From assembly GCA_049999725.1 (NCBI GenBank), contig JBNGIS010020624.1, positions 1-45,664 of the forward strand: DNA of 45,664 nt. Reading direction: 5' to 3'. Positions 10,850 through 21,959 of the stretch are shown piece by piece; positions within the stretch are counted from its first letter, which is position 1, and every line of letters starts with the position of its first letter. The DNA is from Haplomitrium mnioides (lineage: Eukaryota > Marchantiophyta > Haplomitriopsida > Calobryales). The notes under the pieces are model-generated. The model saw nothing but the letters and a program-made list of their open reading frames with translations, did not search any database and was not told the DNA's origin. The position numbers and the translations under genes were made by a program.

Positions 10850-11156
10850 TGAAAAGTTATATGTTTAATTTAATTTTTGATAAATGTAGTGTATTCACAA
10901 TAGTGTGAGGTTTTAATAAAATATTTCAATAACCAAAATGCTTGTTTTCTAGGGTGTTTTTTATAAAGAAATTTTTAAAATATAATCTCAATGTAAAATA
11001 TGCAATTTGTATTTCTAAAAAACAATTTTCTTTACGAAAAAAGATCACAAACATAAAATTGATGTTTTTAAATATCAAATCACAAAAAATAATATTTTTG
11101 ACTACCAAGTGAAACAAGAACTCAGTATCGGTTCATGGTTCAAAGTAGCAGCTATT
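10850..11156 (+). mobile_element. Conserved right terminus of unit B
   Basis: Near-identical to 6531-6818, including TGTGAGGTTTTAATAAAAT, the TCTCAATGTAAAATATGCAA stretch and the final GTTCAAAGTAGCAGCTATT. Directly to the right begins the inside of the DUF7869 gene of unit C (read on the minus strand), which shows where unit B joins unit C. Confidence 0.75.
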
Positions 11157-11612
11157 AAACACATTTGGATCTTGAATTTCAAGGTCTTCATTAGATGAGA
11201 ACAAAGAAAGGTCCACAACCGTTTGGAAATTATGACTTGAACGTCTTTCTATTGATCTTTTAGAGTTGTCAAAAGAAAGATTCAACTTTGACGGCTTTAC
11301 CGACAACAAAGATTGAAGGCTTGCAAAAGTTGAGTCTTGGATCCAATGCGGGCATTGGGTTCTCTCTTTGATCGTTTGCACGCAACTTGTTCACTTCTTG
11401 TTTCTATGTATGCATTGGATTCACTCCTAAACCCTATGCGCCCATAGGGTTCAATCCTTGATCCTATGCGCACATAGAGTTCACCTTCTCGATCTTTATG
11501 GGTAGAGCTATCTGATTCAACAAAAGCCATCTTTTTCCCTAAAATACTCACTATCACATTTGATGCTTTGGGTATTCCATCGCTGACCTCCAAAGAACTG
11601 CGGTTTGAACCA
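11157..11612 (-). pseudogene. DUF7869 gene, N-terminal fragment of unit C
   Basis: On the minus strand this reads as the N-terminal region of the gene seen at 31636-32090: SLEVSDGIPKASN, ILGKKM, an in-frame 10-residue repeat (YVRIGSRIEP and relatives), then KLNLSF and VVDLSLFSS. The start codon of unit D aligns with ATTG here, so the ATG is lost. The fragment stops at 11157 where the terminus of unit B begins. A frameshift lies within the repeat region, because two overlapping frames are needed to follow it. It faces away from ParB-methyltransferase copy C, the same divergent layout as in units A and D. Confidence 0.7.
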
Positions 11613-12157
11613 ATCTCTAGCTGCGGACCAAAAGTAACACTTTTCTATGGACATGAATCTTGAAGTTCTAACCTCTTCTTGCATTTGAAAACTCCATCCA
11701 TTGAAAAATATTACTAAAAAACAACTCTTTGAATAAAATATTGTAACAAATATTCTCAACTTCTAACGACCTAAATAAAAGAAGTGTTTTTAAAGAAAAT
11801 AACACAAAATGTCAAAATTGTGTACTTTTTGTGAAGAAAATAAAAAAAAAAATTGGAAAGATAAAAATGAGCAATGTTTTATATACTAACTGTTTTTTGC
11901 ACCACTCAAACCTACGTGTCAAGAGCTCCGTGAATCATTTTTTGCGAGAAACGTATTTTTTGAAATTTGGATATACAAGGAGCGACAATGGAAAGTTTCT
12001 TTCCACTGATGTGAGTTCACTTTCTAGATTTTGCTTTCTTGTCATCACTATTTTTGCAATTTCTTGTTACTATTCTATTTTCAGCCTTTTGATTTTTGTG
12101 AGCTTTTGTTCGTTAGATTTCTGCCCTCAAATTTTACCAGATTTTCCTTTCGAGAAA
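11613..12157. promoter_or_regulatory. Divergent promoter region of unit C
   Basis: This 545-bp region separates the DUF7869 fragment from the ATG of copy C and is almost exactly as long as in unit D (547 bp). A leftward TATATAAAA lies on the minus strand at 11885-11877. The rightward TATA and E2F-like site (11941-11951, TTTGCGAGAAA) are degraded. Confidence 0.6.
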
Positions 12158-12564
12158 ATGCCATCATAGGTCAATGCTCCCAAACCAGCTCAACAGAAGC
12201 CTTATAGGTATTTGAATATGTTGAAGGTTGTAGAGCCACAAAAATTAGACTACGAATGGCTAGTTTGTTGTGGAACCATGAAAGATATTGATCATCAACT
12301 TTATCTTGTTCCTAGTGAAGGTGAAAATTTTAACTTTGGTCTTTTGGTCCAAATAACCATGATTAGAGAGGGGAAGAGAGCCCACATTGGGCTGCCTGTG
12401 TAGTCAAAGGAAGGCATTACCCTCTTCAAGGTGTCAAAGACAAGATTTTCCTTTGCAGAGATGAACCAGAGGGACATTTTTAGGAAGGATGTGCAAGTGG
12501 TCTTTAACAATGGCAAGGTAAGATCATAAAAGAATTTTTCATTTGTTTCCTTTTTAAAGTTTCT

Positions 12565-13060
12565 TGGGAGTCCTTTCGCGCAAGTGCTCATGAGTCTATG
12601 CGTGCATAGGCTCAGGAGTCGATGCACGCTTGGACTTGGGACTTCATGCTTGCATGGACTACGGAGTCACTAAGCGAATCGACCATAGAGTCCATGCTCG
12701 CATGGACTCCGGGGGTACAAGCATGCATCGACTCCGGAGTCCATACGCGCATAGACTCTGGACTCTTTGTTCGTAGAGACTCAAGACTTTATGTGCGCAT
12801 GGACTCTGGAGTCTCTGCGTTAATGGACTACGCAGCCCATGTGCAGATGGAGTCTGAACTCCTTGCGTGCTTGGTCTCCGTAGCCAAAGCACGCTCAGAC
12901 TCTATAGTCCATGCGGACATGGACTTGAGACTCCATGTGCGCATGGAGTTTGGACTCTATGTATGCATGGGTTGCATAGTCCCTACGCGTAGGAACTTTG
13001 GAGTCTATGCACGCATTAGCTTCAACATCCATACGCGTTTGGATTCCAACGCCTTTTTAA
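12565..13060. repeat. Palindrome array in intron 1 of copy C
   Basis: About twenty units with a clean 24-bp period, so that one frame stays open for 147 codons with an 8-residue period (SGVHTRID, SGLFVRRD, SRLYVRMD). Each unit centres on a CATGCGNNCATGGAC-like palindrome. I read this as a non-coding intron array; the opposite strand is open as well. Confidence 0.85.
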
Positions 13061-14719
13061 CTTAGACTATAGGTTTAATAACTTTAAAATCCTGATTAAA
13101 ATATGGAGATTTTTTGTGTTACATTAATGATCATTTTTTTGTTTGTTTTCAGTTTTCTCAATATTTGGCCGACTTTGTTAATGCCTACCCGAATTTGTCA
13201 GTGCAACGCGTAGAATGAGACTTCATCAAGCTCGCCTTCAACATCAACTACTGAAGCCTAAGCAAGGAGTCCACATTCAGCAACAAGTGTTGTATCTAAG
13301 TCCGGTGTCTATGTTAGTGGCATCAACAATAGGACCATCAACTACCAAAAAGAGAAAGGAGGTGGAGCCAATCAAGGCTCCAAAAAAGAAGAAACATGTC
13401 GCCCCAAAGAAGAAGCTTGTGCCTGAACCAATTATTGAGGAGGAGCTAGCTCCCTCCCAATCTCCAACCATCTCATCTTCTCTGGCCTCTTTGTCTTCAA
13501 CTCTGAGTAGCTTAGAGGAGCAAGCAGAGTCGGAGCCGGTGCAGGCTCCAATCTCAAGATCAAAAAGGCCATTGCACAAGAGGCTACGGACCTTTTAGAA
13601 ACGAGAGCAGGTGGACTCTCATACAGTGTTTGAGGAAGATAAAAACAAAATCATGGAGTTTGCAATCCAGCGATGCAGAGTTTGAAAGGAAACAATAACG
13701 ATTCGGCTAGAAAATCTCAACCTTCTAAAACCATAAGTGGATAATTGGGGACCATTCTAAATTCGGAGATTAAATGAGGATTTTGTGGAGCTTCTGGTGC
13801 AAAGAATGGTGATGAACAAGTATATGCATAGCGTCTTCATTGTTGTGGTGTACCTGAAGTATGGGTTAAAAGATAAGTCAAAGTTTGATATGAGGAACTC
13901 TAACAAATATAGACACAAGATTGTAGGAGGCAATCACAATTCTGCTGCAAGGCAACTTTTAATCACCAAATACAGAGCAAAATATCCTATGATTTCTCTA
14001 TGTAATTGTTATGTTTATGTGGGGCTGACTCCAACAGAGGTCCACATATTTGCAATAGGTGACAATTTCAACCAAAAGTATAGATTGGAAATGACATTGA
14101 TTCAGAAGGTTGAATATTGGCATCAGAGGTTCATGGAGAGTGGGATGGTGTCATCTTAGAAATTAAAAAGAGAGTTACTGCTAGAGACCCTGGAGATCAA
14201 GCCAAAGTTGACTCTTAAGAAGACAGTCACTTTTCAAGACAATTGGTTCCAATTGGCATTCCAAAGTGGTGAGCTCTAGGATTTTCAACAGAGCATTTTT
14301 TTCTATGTGGGAGAAAAATTAGGTGAAGGGCCAGAAGCCTAAGCCCATAAGATTGATGAGAATGGAGAACATGAAGTGGGCACTATAGAGGTCCCTTCAG
14401 GGTCTTCTAGACAAAGCAAAAAAAATTTGTTTTGAAATGCATGGAAGCCGAAGAGCTTTCAATTGAAGCAATGTCTCACGAACTGAAGAGACATAAAGTT
14501 TAAGTAGCTATGGTAAAGTCTTTTTGCTCCAAAGTCTACTCCAGCTTCTAGGAAGAAGCTAGAGAGGAGTACTCTATCCACACCGAGGAGTCAAAGATGC
14601 CTTCATTTTACTCCACCTTTGAGAAGCTATTGGTAAGTTTTCTTTTCCATTCTACAATTCTTTTTCTAGAGTTGCATTGATTTTTTTTGTGAAAGTTGGT
14701 TTGCCAGAATAAAAGTGAT

Positions 14720-14842
14720 TCATAGTCCATGTGCAAATGGACTCTCTAGTCCAAGTGCGCCTTCGCTCTCAAGTTGATGCATGTCTAGACATTGAAGTTC
14801 ATGCTTGCATGGACTTCAATGTCCATGCACACATGGACTCTC
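14720..14842. repeat. Palindrome array remnant in intron 2 of copy C
   Basis: About five units (for example GTCCATGCACACATGGACTC) that run straight into exon 3 sequence at about 14846. The splice acceptor and first ~100 bp of exon 3 are missing, so a deletion joins array and exon. Confidence 0.7.
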
Positions 14843-16060
14843 AAGAAGAATCCCCGTAAGATCAAGACCATGCCTCCACACTTGTATCCTACCCTCTTGC
14901 TTTTCTGCTTCATTGCTAGAAAACTAGAGAGTGGAAATCAAGGCATCAAAATGATGTTGTTGCCCCTCCTACTAAAGGAGTTCTTTGAGACAAAGACGAG
15001 GACTTAGTGTCCTATGTTGCTGGACTCATTTTACCAAGTCTACATAGAGGCAAATGCTTGTCAATTAAAGGGATTTGTGAAACCTTGATGTTTCACTTTG
15101 GCAATTGCAGACATTCCTTACAGTTATGACCTTCACAAATGCAAGCACAATGATTCTAAACCTTTTACCAGGGATGACATTCTTGATATGGATTCCTCTT
15201 TTGCGGCAATCACAACTTCCGGTTTTTGGTCTTTTGTAGTAATCCATTCTTTGCAACAATTTGGCATTGTCCAAGATGCTCATTTGGAGGTTTCTTGTGT
15301 CATGAACCACATCATCTAGTAAGTTTTTTTGTATTTTAGTTTATCTTGTTTAGTTTTCCTACACTAAGTTTCAAGTGTCTGATTTTTTTGCTTTTATTAC
15401 TATAGGAGCAAAAGCAATATTCATCATTCAGGTGGTCTAAGAATTGCTCATGCCAATGAGTATTGGATTGTGAGCTACTAGACCAAGGAGGGCAAGATGA
15501 GCATGAGGCTCTTCAACTTATAAGCTGATGATGCCAGTGGTTGTCCTCGGCAAATTAGCAGAGTGTGTTCAAATGCCCTACTATGTCGGTGAAGCTAAAA
15601 CATCCAAGAGATGATGCTCTTGTGAATGTGTACCAATAGCCTCAAGCTTTGTGCAATTTTTTCATTGACCATTTATCAACAGAGCAAGATTGGATCTTAG
15701 ATATTTGCTCTTGGTCCGGCACATGCCTTGTATGTGCTTTAAACCTCATGCAAAATTACATCGTTGTGGAATATAATAGACGTCAATCTATCTATAATCC
15801 TCAAAGATTTTTGACAATGGCTTCTTTGCCATCCAATGTGACCAAATCGTAGATAATATATGGGTAACACAAGGAACCTATTCCTCATGGTATTGCAGGT
15901 GCTACTGGTGGTTCTGTTGCGATCTCTGGGACTGGAAAGTCTCGGTAGGACTCTCTAGTGGCTATAGATGCTGAAGCTTCTCAAGCAATTAATTTAGATG
16001 AGATAATTCCTCCTAAAGAAGATAAAGCTATAGCATCAAATAGATGCAATTTTTGTACAT

Positions 16061-16066
16061 AATAAA
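16061..16066 (+). terminator. Polyadenylation signal of copy C
   Basis: AATAAA overlaps the last codon of copy C. It sits in the same 3' context as in the other copies (ATAATAAAGTATTT). Confidence 0.5.
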
Positions 16067-16789
16067 GTATTTTCTTCACAAAATATTATTTGACTTTTCT
16101 TCAGTCTTATATCATTCCAAATCCAATTTAAGTTTTTTCTTCACGGTTCAATTTCTTGCGCAAAATTATTTTTGAACAAAACATATTGGTTTTCATAAAA
16201 ATTTGCAACGAAGTCTACGATGGCATGGAAGCTCTTTTTCTCTTTTTTTTTTCAATTTCTATTCAAATTTTCTTTAATCACGAGTTTTTGCAGTCCCTTC
16301 TTAGAAGGAATTTAGTAGTCTCTGCTTCCAAGTTCTCAGCAGTCCGTGCTCGCTTGGGCTTCAATTGTCCATGCTCGCATGGGCTTTAGTTTTTCAACCT
16401 CGCGTAAGGTTCAATTGTCCCTACGTATATGGACCTTATCAAATAAAGTGTGCTAAACACGAGCTTCAATTATCCATACGCATATATGCTTCAATAGTCT
16501 TTTCACAATTTTGCTTCAACAATCCTCTTGCGCCTTCACTTTAGGGTTCTAGCTCAAAGTTTCTGCACGTGAGAGCTTCAACATTCCACGCGTGTCTGAG
16601 CTTCAACATTCCAAGTGCAAAGAAGCTTTAGTAGTCTCTACATACATAAGATTTAAGACTATGGTTCAAAGTTCTTACGCACCTAAGAATATTTTTTGTT
16701 TGAATATGCTTCTAATAAAATTTCAATGTTTTTATCAAATTTTAAAATTAATGATATCATTGTTAGTTTTGGAATTATTTAACATCAAA
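16067..16789. repeat. 3' tail of unit C with decayed array
   Basis: The tail array (16310-16690) is diverged: GCTTCAATNGTCC alternates with CATGCTCGCATGGGC-like palindromes. The first 240 bases and the last 100 are AT-rich without a recognisable gene. Confidence 0.6.
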
Positions 16790-17076
16790 TGTCATATACA
16801 AATATTTCGTATATAATTTTGTTTGATGATGCTCATGATTTTTAAAGAGGAAATTATGAAAGCAATTTTGATAAAATTCTCATAAGAAGATTTGTTTTTA
16901 ATACATTGTGCACTCGAAATGAGCCACTTTGACACACATAATTACATTCTTTTTGCAAAAAAATATTACTAAAGTCAAATTTATGATTTTTGATGCCTAA
17001 ATTTCAAATTTGGTTTTGCAAATGCCAAATGAAACAGGAACCCAGTAGCGGTTATTGGTTCAAAGTAGTAGTTGTT
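16790..17076 (+). mobile_element. Conserved right terminus of unit C
   Basis: It ends in AATGAAACAGGAACCCAG, then TAGCGG, GGTTCAAAGTAGTAG and TTGTT at 17076. This is the same terminal order as the other units, with more substitutions, in keeping with C being the oldest copy. Confidence 0.65.
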
Positions 17077-17099
17077 AAGCATCTTAAATTCAAAAATCC

Positions 17100-17700
17100 A
17101 TGTGCGTAAAAGAGTCAATAGTCAAAAGCATAGAGGCTAGAGCTATCCAGACACAAAATAGGTTTGGAAATTCTCATCAAAGTCTAAGCACAAAAGTGGT
17201 TTGAAGTTTCGGATCACAATCTTTGCAAACATAGGGTTCTAAGTTTTGCATCATAGTCTATGTGTGCAAAATTTTTTGAGCTTTACATTAGAGTTTATGT
17301 GTATAAAAGCTTTCGAGTTCCATATCATAATCTATGTATGCATAGGGTTTCAAGTTCTACATCAAAGTCTATGCACGTATAAGGTTCCGAGCTCCGTATC
17401 AAAGTCTATGCGCGCATTAGGTTCTAAGTTCTATATCAGAGTCTATGTGTGCATAAGGTTCCGAGTTTTGCAATAAAGTCTATATGTGCATAGGGTCCGG
17501 AGTTCAGCATCAAAGTTCATTGGCACATAGGATTCTGAGTTCAACATCAGAGTTCAAGCACACACATAGGGTTTTGAGGTCTACATTATAGTTTATGTGT
17601 GTATAGGGTTTTGAGTTCTACATTAGAGTCCATGCGCATATAGGGTTCTAAGTTCTGCATCAAAGTTCATGTCAGCAAAGGGTTTAGTAGTCAAAGGTAG
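17100..17700. repeat. 37-bp array outside the terminus of unit C
   Basis: About fourteen units with a period of 37 bp, for example at 17363: AGTCTATGCACGTATAAGG, then TTCCGAGCTCCGTATCAA. The palindrome (TATGCGCGCATA type) matches the unit tails, but the linker (GGTTCTGAGTTCTACATCAA type) is different. It may be part of another element or of the unseen left arm of the unit. No coding capacity is evident. Confidence 0.8.
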
Positions 17701-18173
17701 GCAAGGGCTTTAGCAATCCAAAAATGTGATGCCAAAGGTCTCAATGGTCAAAACCTTCAAATGCTTCCAACCAATGGGTAGGTAGCAAACAATAGAATAA
17801 TATTTTTGATCTCAAATAGTTTGCTAAGCAAAACAAAACACGTTTTGAGTTTTGTCTTAACAAAAAATAGTTACTTGAACAAAAATACTCACATACTTTG
17901 TAAAATGTACCAAATATAAACTACAACATAAGTTGAAGGTATAATATAAACAAATTTTAAGAATTTTTTTTTGTTATACTTTTTTTTCTCTTTGATAGAG
18001 TCTCTCTTTAATTTTTATTTCTCTTGCATACCACCATAGTTTCCTGATAGATGCAAAAAACATTTTGTAAAAAAAAATGCATAGAAAAACAAATATATAG
18101 TTGACGAAGCAATCTGTTGATAAAAATCGATGAAGATTGAAACTGGCAACACTCTAAAGTCATGCTCAAGATT
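17701..18173. other. AT-rich spacer
   Basis: I see no gene, RNA or clear repeat here. It is A/T-rich sequence with several poly-T runs. Confidence 0.6.
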
Positions 18174-18363
18174 TAGGATTTGATAAGAGTGGCAGACCGT
18201 GATATTTTAATTGGCTACAACATTTGCAAATTTGATTTGTCATATCTTATCGAGAGGGCACAAAAGTTGAAGATCTCAAATTTTTCTTTTCTTGAGTGCA
18301 TCAAGAGAAACCAGGTTCCGATGAGGGTCTCTTCATTCTCTCCTAAGCAATATGATTTGAGAA
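18174..18363 (+). pseudogene. POLD1-like: DNA polymerase delta catalytic subunit fragment (exonuclease domain)
   Basis: About 60 codons read as the proofreading exonuclease region of the DNA polymerase delta large subunit: RVADRDILIGYNICKFDL, then YLIERAQKLKI, NFSFL, and FSPKQY. In the family this is the Exo II region (GYNICKFDLPYLIERA) followed by a stretch ending in FSSRQYG. The match stops abruptly after FSPKQYD, and upstream the codon expected for Trp is TAG. It is therefore a short captured or leftover piece and not a working gene. No other part of the polymerase is visible nearby. What captured it cannot be told; it lies between unit C and copia debris. Confidence 0.75.
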
Positions 18364-19904
18364 GGATGATAATACATTTCAAAATACACAAACTACATGA
18401 TCCCAAGTATAAAACACCTACTTGTTGAGCAAGCAATGTCGTATCATATATAGATGCATTTATACACCACTAGTATTCAGATGGCTACAAAAAATGATAG
18501 TTGGGATTAGTTGTGCAAAATTTTCCAGGAATAGTAGAGTTTTTAATCTGTCAAAAAAGAAACTTTGTTGCGGTGAAAGAAGAAATCAACATAATCATAA
18601 ACAATACAACTAATAATGGAGCTACTCCATTGTTGGAGCAAATGTCTTGCTTCCTAATGCAACAAAGTGCCTATATCATAAAACTGCCAAGCCTTGCAAT
18701 ACTTGAATCTAGGTTGGTGCTCAACGATAGCAAAGGGCTCAAAACCTAAGAACTCAAAAAAAAAAACTTCCAATATAGAAACAAAGACTTGAAGCTGATG
18801 AAGACCGCCACCACATAAATCAAAAACAATATTGAAGGAGAATAAAGAAGAAAAGGAGGATACGTCTTTCCTAGAAATGAAAAATGAAGACTTGAAGTCA
18901 ATGCACCTAGATTCACAAAAAACCTATTCATCAAATTGAAGCAATCGAACTTAAAAATGAATGAGAAAATAGAGAGTGTCTTGAATTGTTGAGAAGTGCT
19001 TCTCAAAGAGGAGGCTATTTCCTAGGGAGGCGATTTATCTCTCTCCTCTCAAAGTTCTCGACATCTGGTTCGCTAAAAAATTGTAGAGCTTCTACATTAC
19101 TAAATAAATCTAAGAAGTAACCTTATTCAAAATAAATCTATAGAAAGACAAAACCAAAAACAAAGATCAAATACAAAGAAGAATGCCTTGCTATGTTCGA
19201 GAATAAATCAAAGAAACCTTGAACAGGTATTGAGAGGAAGGAAACCCTATTCAAAGAAGAGTCGTATTATTACACAATGAAAACAAAAAATCTGAAGTGA
19301 CTCCGCCTTACTTGCTGAAGAGCATGCTGCAAAAAACAAAACCACTAGAGAAGTGGCTTCAATAGTGAGCAGCTCAATAAAGCCCTAAATTGAAGAAGAA
19401 CACCACAATCTTGCAAAGAAGCAAAATAACAAAGTAGAAGAAAGGGAATAGAACGTGACAAACAAAAAATGGAGCTTCTTCACTAAACAAAATATAAGTT
19501 GAAGAAGAGCTACTAAATAAACTTTTGTAAGAAGAAGGCCTACCAGCCAGAAATGAAATGGAAGCATAACTATTATGTAAAAACAAAAGCCAAAGGATGA
19601 TTTTTCCTCAACAAATAAAAATTTAGTAGAGAAGACATATCCTTACCAAAAACAACACTTAGAGAAGAAGAACTTTACTCTCCAAAACAATTGAGCTTTG
19701 TTGATAAAACATACACAAGCTAAAGTAAAACAAGTGTTGGTTAGAGCTATACAAACACCATTTGATCTTGATCAACTATTGAGGGAAGAATTTTAGCTAA
19801 ATTCAATTGGACATATTTTGAATTCTACAAATTCTTGATAAAATTTACCTAAGATAACATCACATGTTTCTGATATACATATAGGATTCAATTTAGAAAC
19901 TTTT
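18364..19904. other. A-rich region without a recognised gene
   Basis: This is purine-rich plus-strand sequence (many GAAGAA and AAACAA runs), with only short accidental open frames on either strand. Because a copia gag begins just downstream, part of it may be the LTR or leader of that element, but I could not find a second LTR or a primer-binding site. Confidence 0.4.
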
Positions 19905-20640
19905 CAATTATTTCATATAAAGCAATATACAGAAACTCAATTTCTTAGCACTCATCATTAATAGAGATAACTATCTCTCTTGGTCATTTGATGTAGCAAC
20001 CAATCTAGTCTCCAAGTAACTAGAGAACGCAATTCTAACTAATGAAGGAAAAACCCTCCAACAAAAAGCACAAGAATTGGTTTTCTTAATACATCACCTT
20101 AATGACCATTTGAAAATTCAATATCTAAATGAAAGCAATCCAAAAATTCTATAGTAGAACCTCAAGGAAAAATTTGATCATGTGATGACCATCAATTTGC
20201 CCAAAGCCAAACATGATTGGGTCAACCTTAGAGCTCAAGACTTTACAACAATTGCAAAATATAACATTGAACTATTCATAGTCACATCTCAATTATCTCT
20301 TTGTCGGCAACCTATAAATGATGATGAATAAATTGAAAAAACCTTATCCACATTTCACCCTACAAATATGATCTATTTTTCACAATACATAAACATGAGA
20401 TTCAATAGATACTATGACGTAATAGCATACATATTTCTTATTGAGAAGCACCATGACCTCCTACTAAAGAATGAAAATGCCCAACCTCAAGGGACTTTGC
20501 TCTTAATCCCAAGTATTGAGACAAACCTAAACATGCCCTCGCACACCAATAAGTGGAACCTAAGAAGGTGTTTTACCCAGAGCAGAGTGCAATCCTGAAG
20601 AGGACGTAGACTTGCAAGGAGAGGCAAATTTCAAAGTTTA
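19905..20640 (+). pseudogene. Ty1/copia gag fragment (UBN2-type)
   Basis: The plus strand reads as a UBN2-type copia Gag with several stops. It starts with LSWSFDVATN-like sequence near 19977. It continues with LKEKFDHVMTINLPKAKHDW, LRAQDFTTIAKYN and SQLSLC, then STFHPTNMIYFSQYINM-type sequence and the leucine-rich end LIEKHHDLLLKNENAQPQG near 20480. A short RGRGHN/GGRPP basic tail follows. No protease, integrase or reverse transcriptase follows; instead a gypsy gag begins near 20860. It probably belongs to the same lineage as the copia pol at 36.7-38.9 kb. Confidence 0.75.
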
Positions 20641-20859
20641 TAAATGAGGGATAGAGGACACAATGGTCGCAATAGATTAGACTTTAGACTCAATAGAGGT
20701 GGAAGACCTCCAATTGATACCAGAATACAACATGTCAACAACAACATGGCTGCATCCCTACTAGAATCACATAGGACTTTCTTGAAGAAAGAGCATGTCA
20801 TTGAAGATTTTATTATTGAGAAAAACATACCTACAAAAAATCATATGATAGAAGAAAAG

Positions 20860-21959
20860 AGTTATGGGTGATTTCCAACACTAAAAGCATATGATAAAAA
20901 GATGGGTTTTGGTGCATCTGAGAACTTTATATTTGATTGTGAGTAATATTTTGAAGCTACAAACATAAGAGAAGATGGTTGACAAATTCTACTTGCGGGA
21001 GGTCAATTAGAAGGAGTTGTAAAGACTTGGTGGAGATATTAAATAGAACAAGCACAATGTGGATTTGTTGCTCATATTACTTCTTGTTGTGAATTCAAAG
21101 AAGCGATGATTTCAAGATTTAAGATTGTAAATACTTCAAAAGTAGCAAGAGATTGATTGTCCAAATTCAAGCAACTTGGTATAGTGAGAAGCTATGTGAC
21201 ACATTTTCAGGATATGATTATGAAAATTCCTAATATAAAAAAAAGAAGCATTATACATCTTTATCCTAGGATTGAAGCCTCGTACAAGAATGGAAGCTAC
21301 AATGAGAGAGCTTACTCAATTAGAAGAAGCAATGCGTATGACGAAGCGTCATGACTCAATACTTATTGCTACATAAGCTAAGTTGTGTCCTCAACTATTT
21401 GACTAATGTACTCAAAACTTTGCAAGCTCTAATGGAATTAAAATTTCGATAAGAATTCAAGGTACCTTGCTCCATCTTGATGGTATGATTGAGTAGCACT
21501 CTTGTAGAATGTTGGTAAATAGCAAAAGTTCTAAAAATTTTACATCACTATGTTTTGCTAAGATAATCAAAGCAAAATCTAGACCTATCAAGGGGAGCGT
21601 TATGATTATGGCCGATGGCCAAAAGCATGACATATTTCTCTCTCAAAAGCCACTCCTAAGGATTGGAAAGGAGTATGCGGAATCTATGCAATTTGTTATT
21701 GCACTTGTACAATATGGCATCATTTTAAGGTTGCATTGGCTTGAAGATCGATCCGCTTAATTTGATTGGGAAAAACTATAGATTCAAGCTACCTTACAAA
21801 GATAAGAACTTTTTTTTTTCTATTCAACTCCATTGGTGAAGAAGCTTAAATTAGTTCAACATGTTAATTTAGTAGAGCAAGACTTGCTTGTCTTTGTTGT
21901 TTAGATCAAGCCTGTTATTGACTTGAGTAAAGAGGGAGGAAAGAGTCCACCTACCTCAA
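20860..21959 (+). mobile_element. Ty3/gypsy fragment (gag to start of RT), interrupted by unit E
   Basis: It aligns with the full-length chromovirus at 39420-40730: ENFIFDCE, YFEATNIRE, QLEGVVKTW (gag), then a decayed protease region and IKPVIDLSKEGGKS just before the reverse transcriptase. It stops at 21959 within the sequence CCTCAA, where the terminus of unit E starts; the intact copy continues there (40727 onward). Many stops and frameshifts are present. The rest of this element is not found on the far side of unit E. Confidence 0.75.

Larger units (their letters stand above)
12158..16062 (+). pseudogene. ParB-domain DNA methyltransferase gene, copy C (divergent, broken)
   Basis: Exons: 12158-12527, 13153-14632, about 14846-15318 and 15406-16062. 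Codon 4 (CAA in copies A and D) is TAG here. Exon 1 is the most diverged (LDYEWLVCCG where A and D have LEWKWLVNYC). Exon 2 begins FSQYLADFV with Gln where the other three copies have a stop, which shows the ancestral reading. The ParB-like domain is recognisable at 13780-14150 (NKYMHS, AARQLLITKY, YVGLTPTEV, GDNFNQKYRLEM). The start of exon 3 with its acceptor is deleted and fused to the intron array; motif IV reads ADIPYSYD. The exon 3/4 junction is the clearest of all (acceptor TATAG at 15405). Motif I reads LDICSWSGTC. Many stops (for example near 13597, 14157, 14278) make it inactive. Confidence 0.75.

Noticed and set aside
12622-13065. A 147-codon open frame in copy C
   Set aside because: It lies between a good donor (12528) and acceptor (13151-13152), so it is intron array rather than a separate gene.
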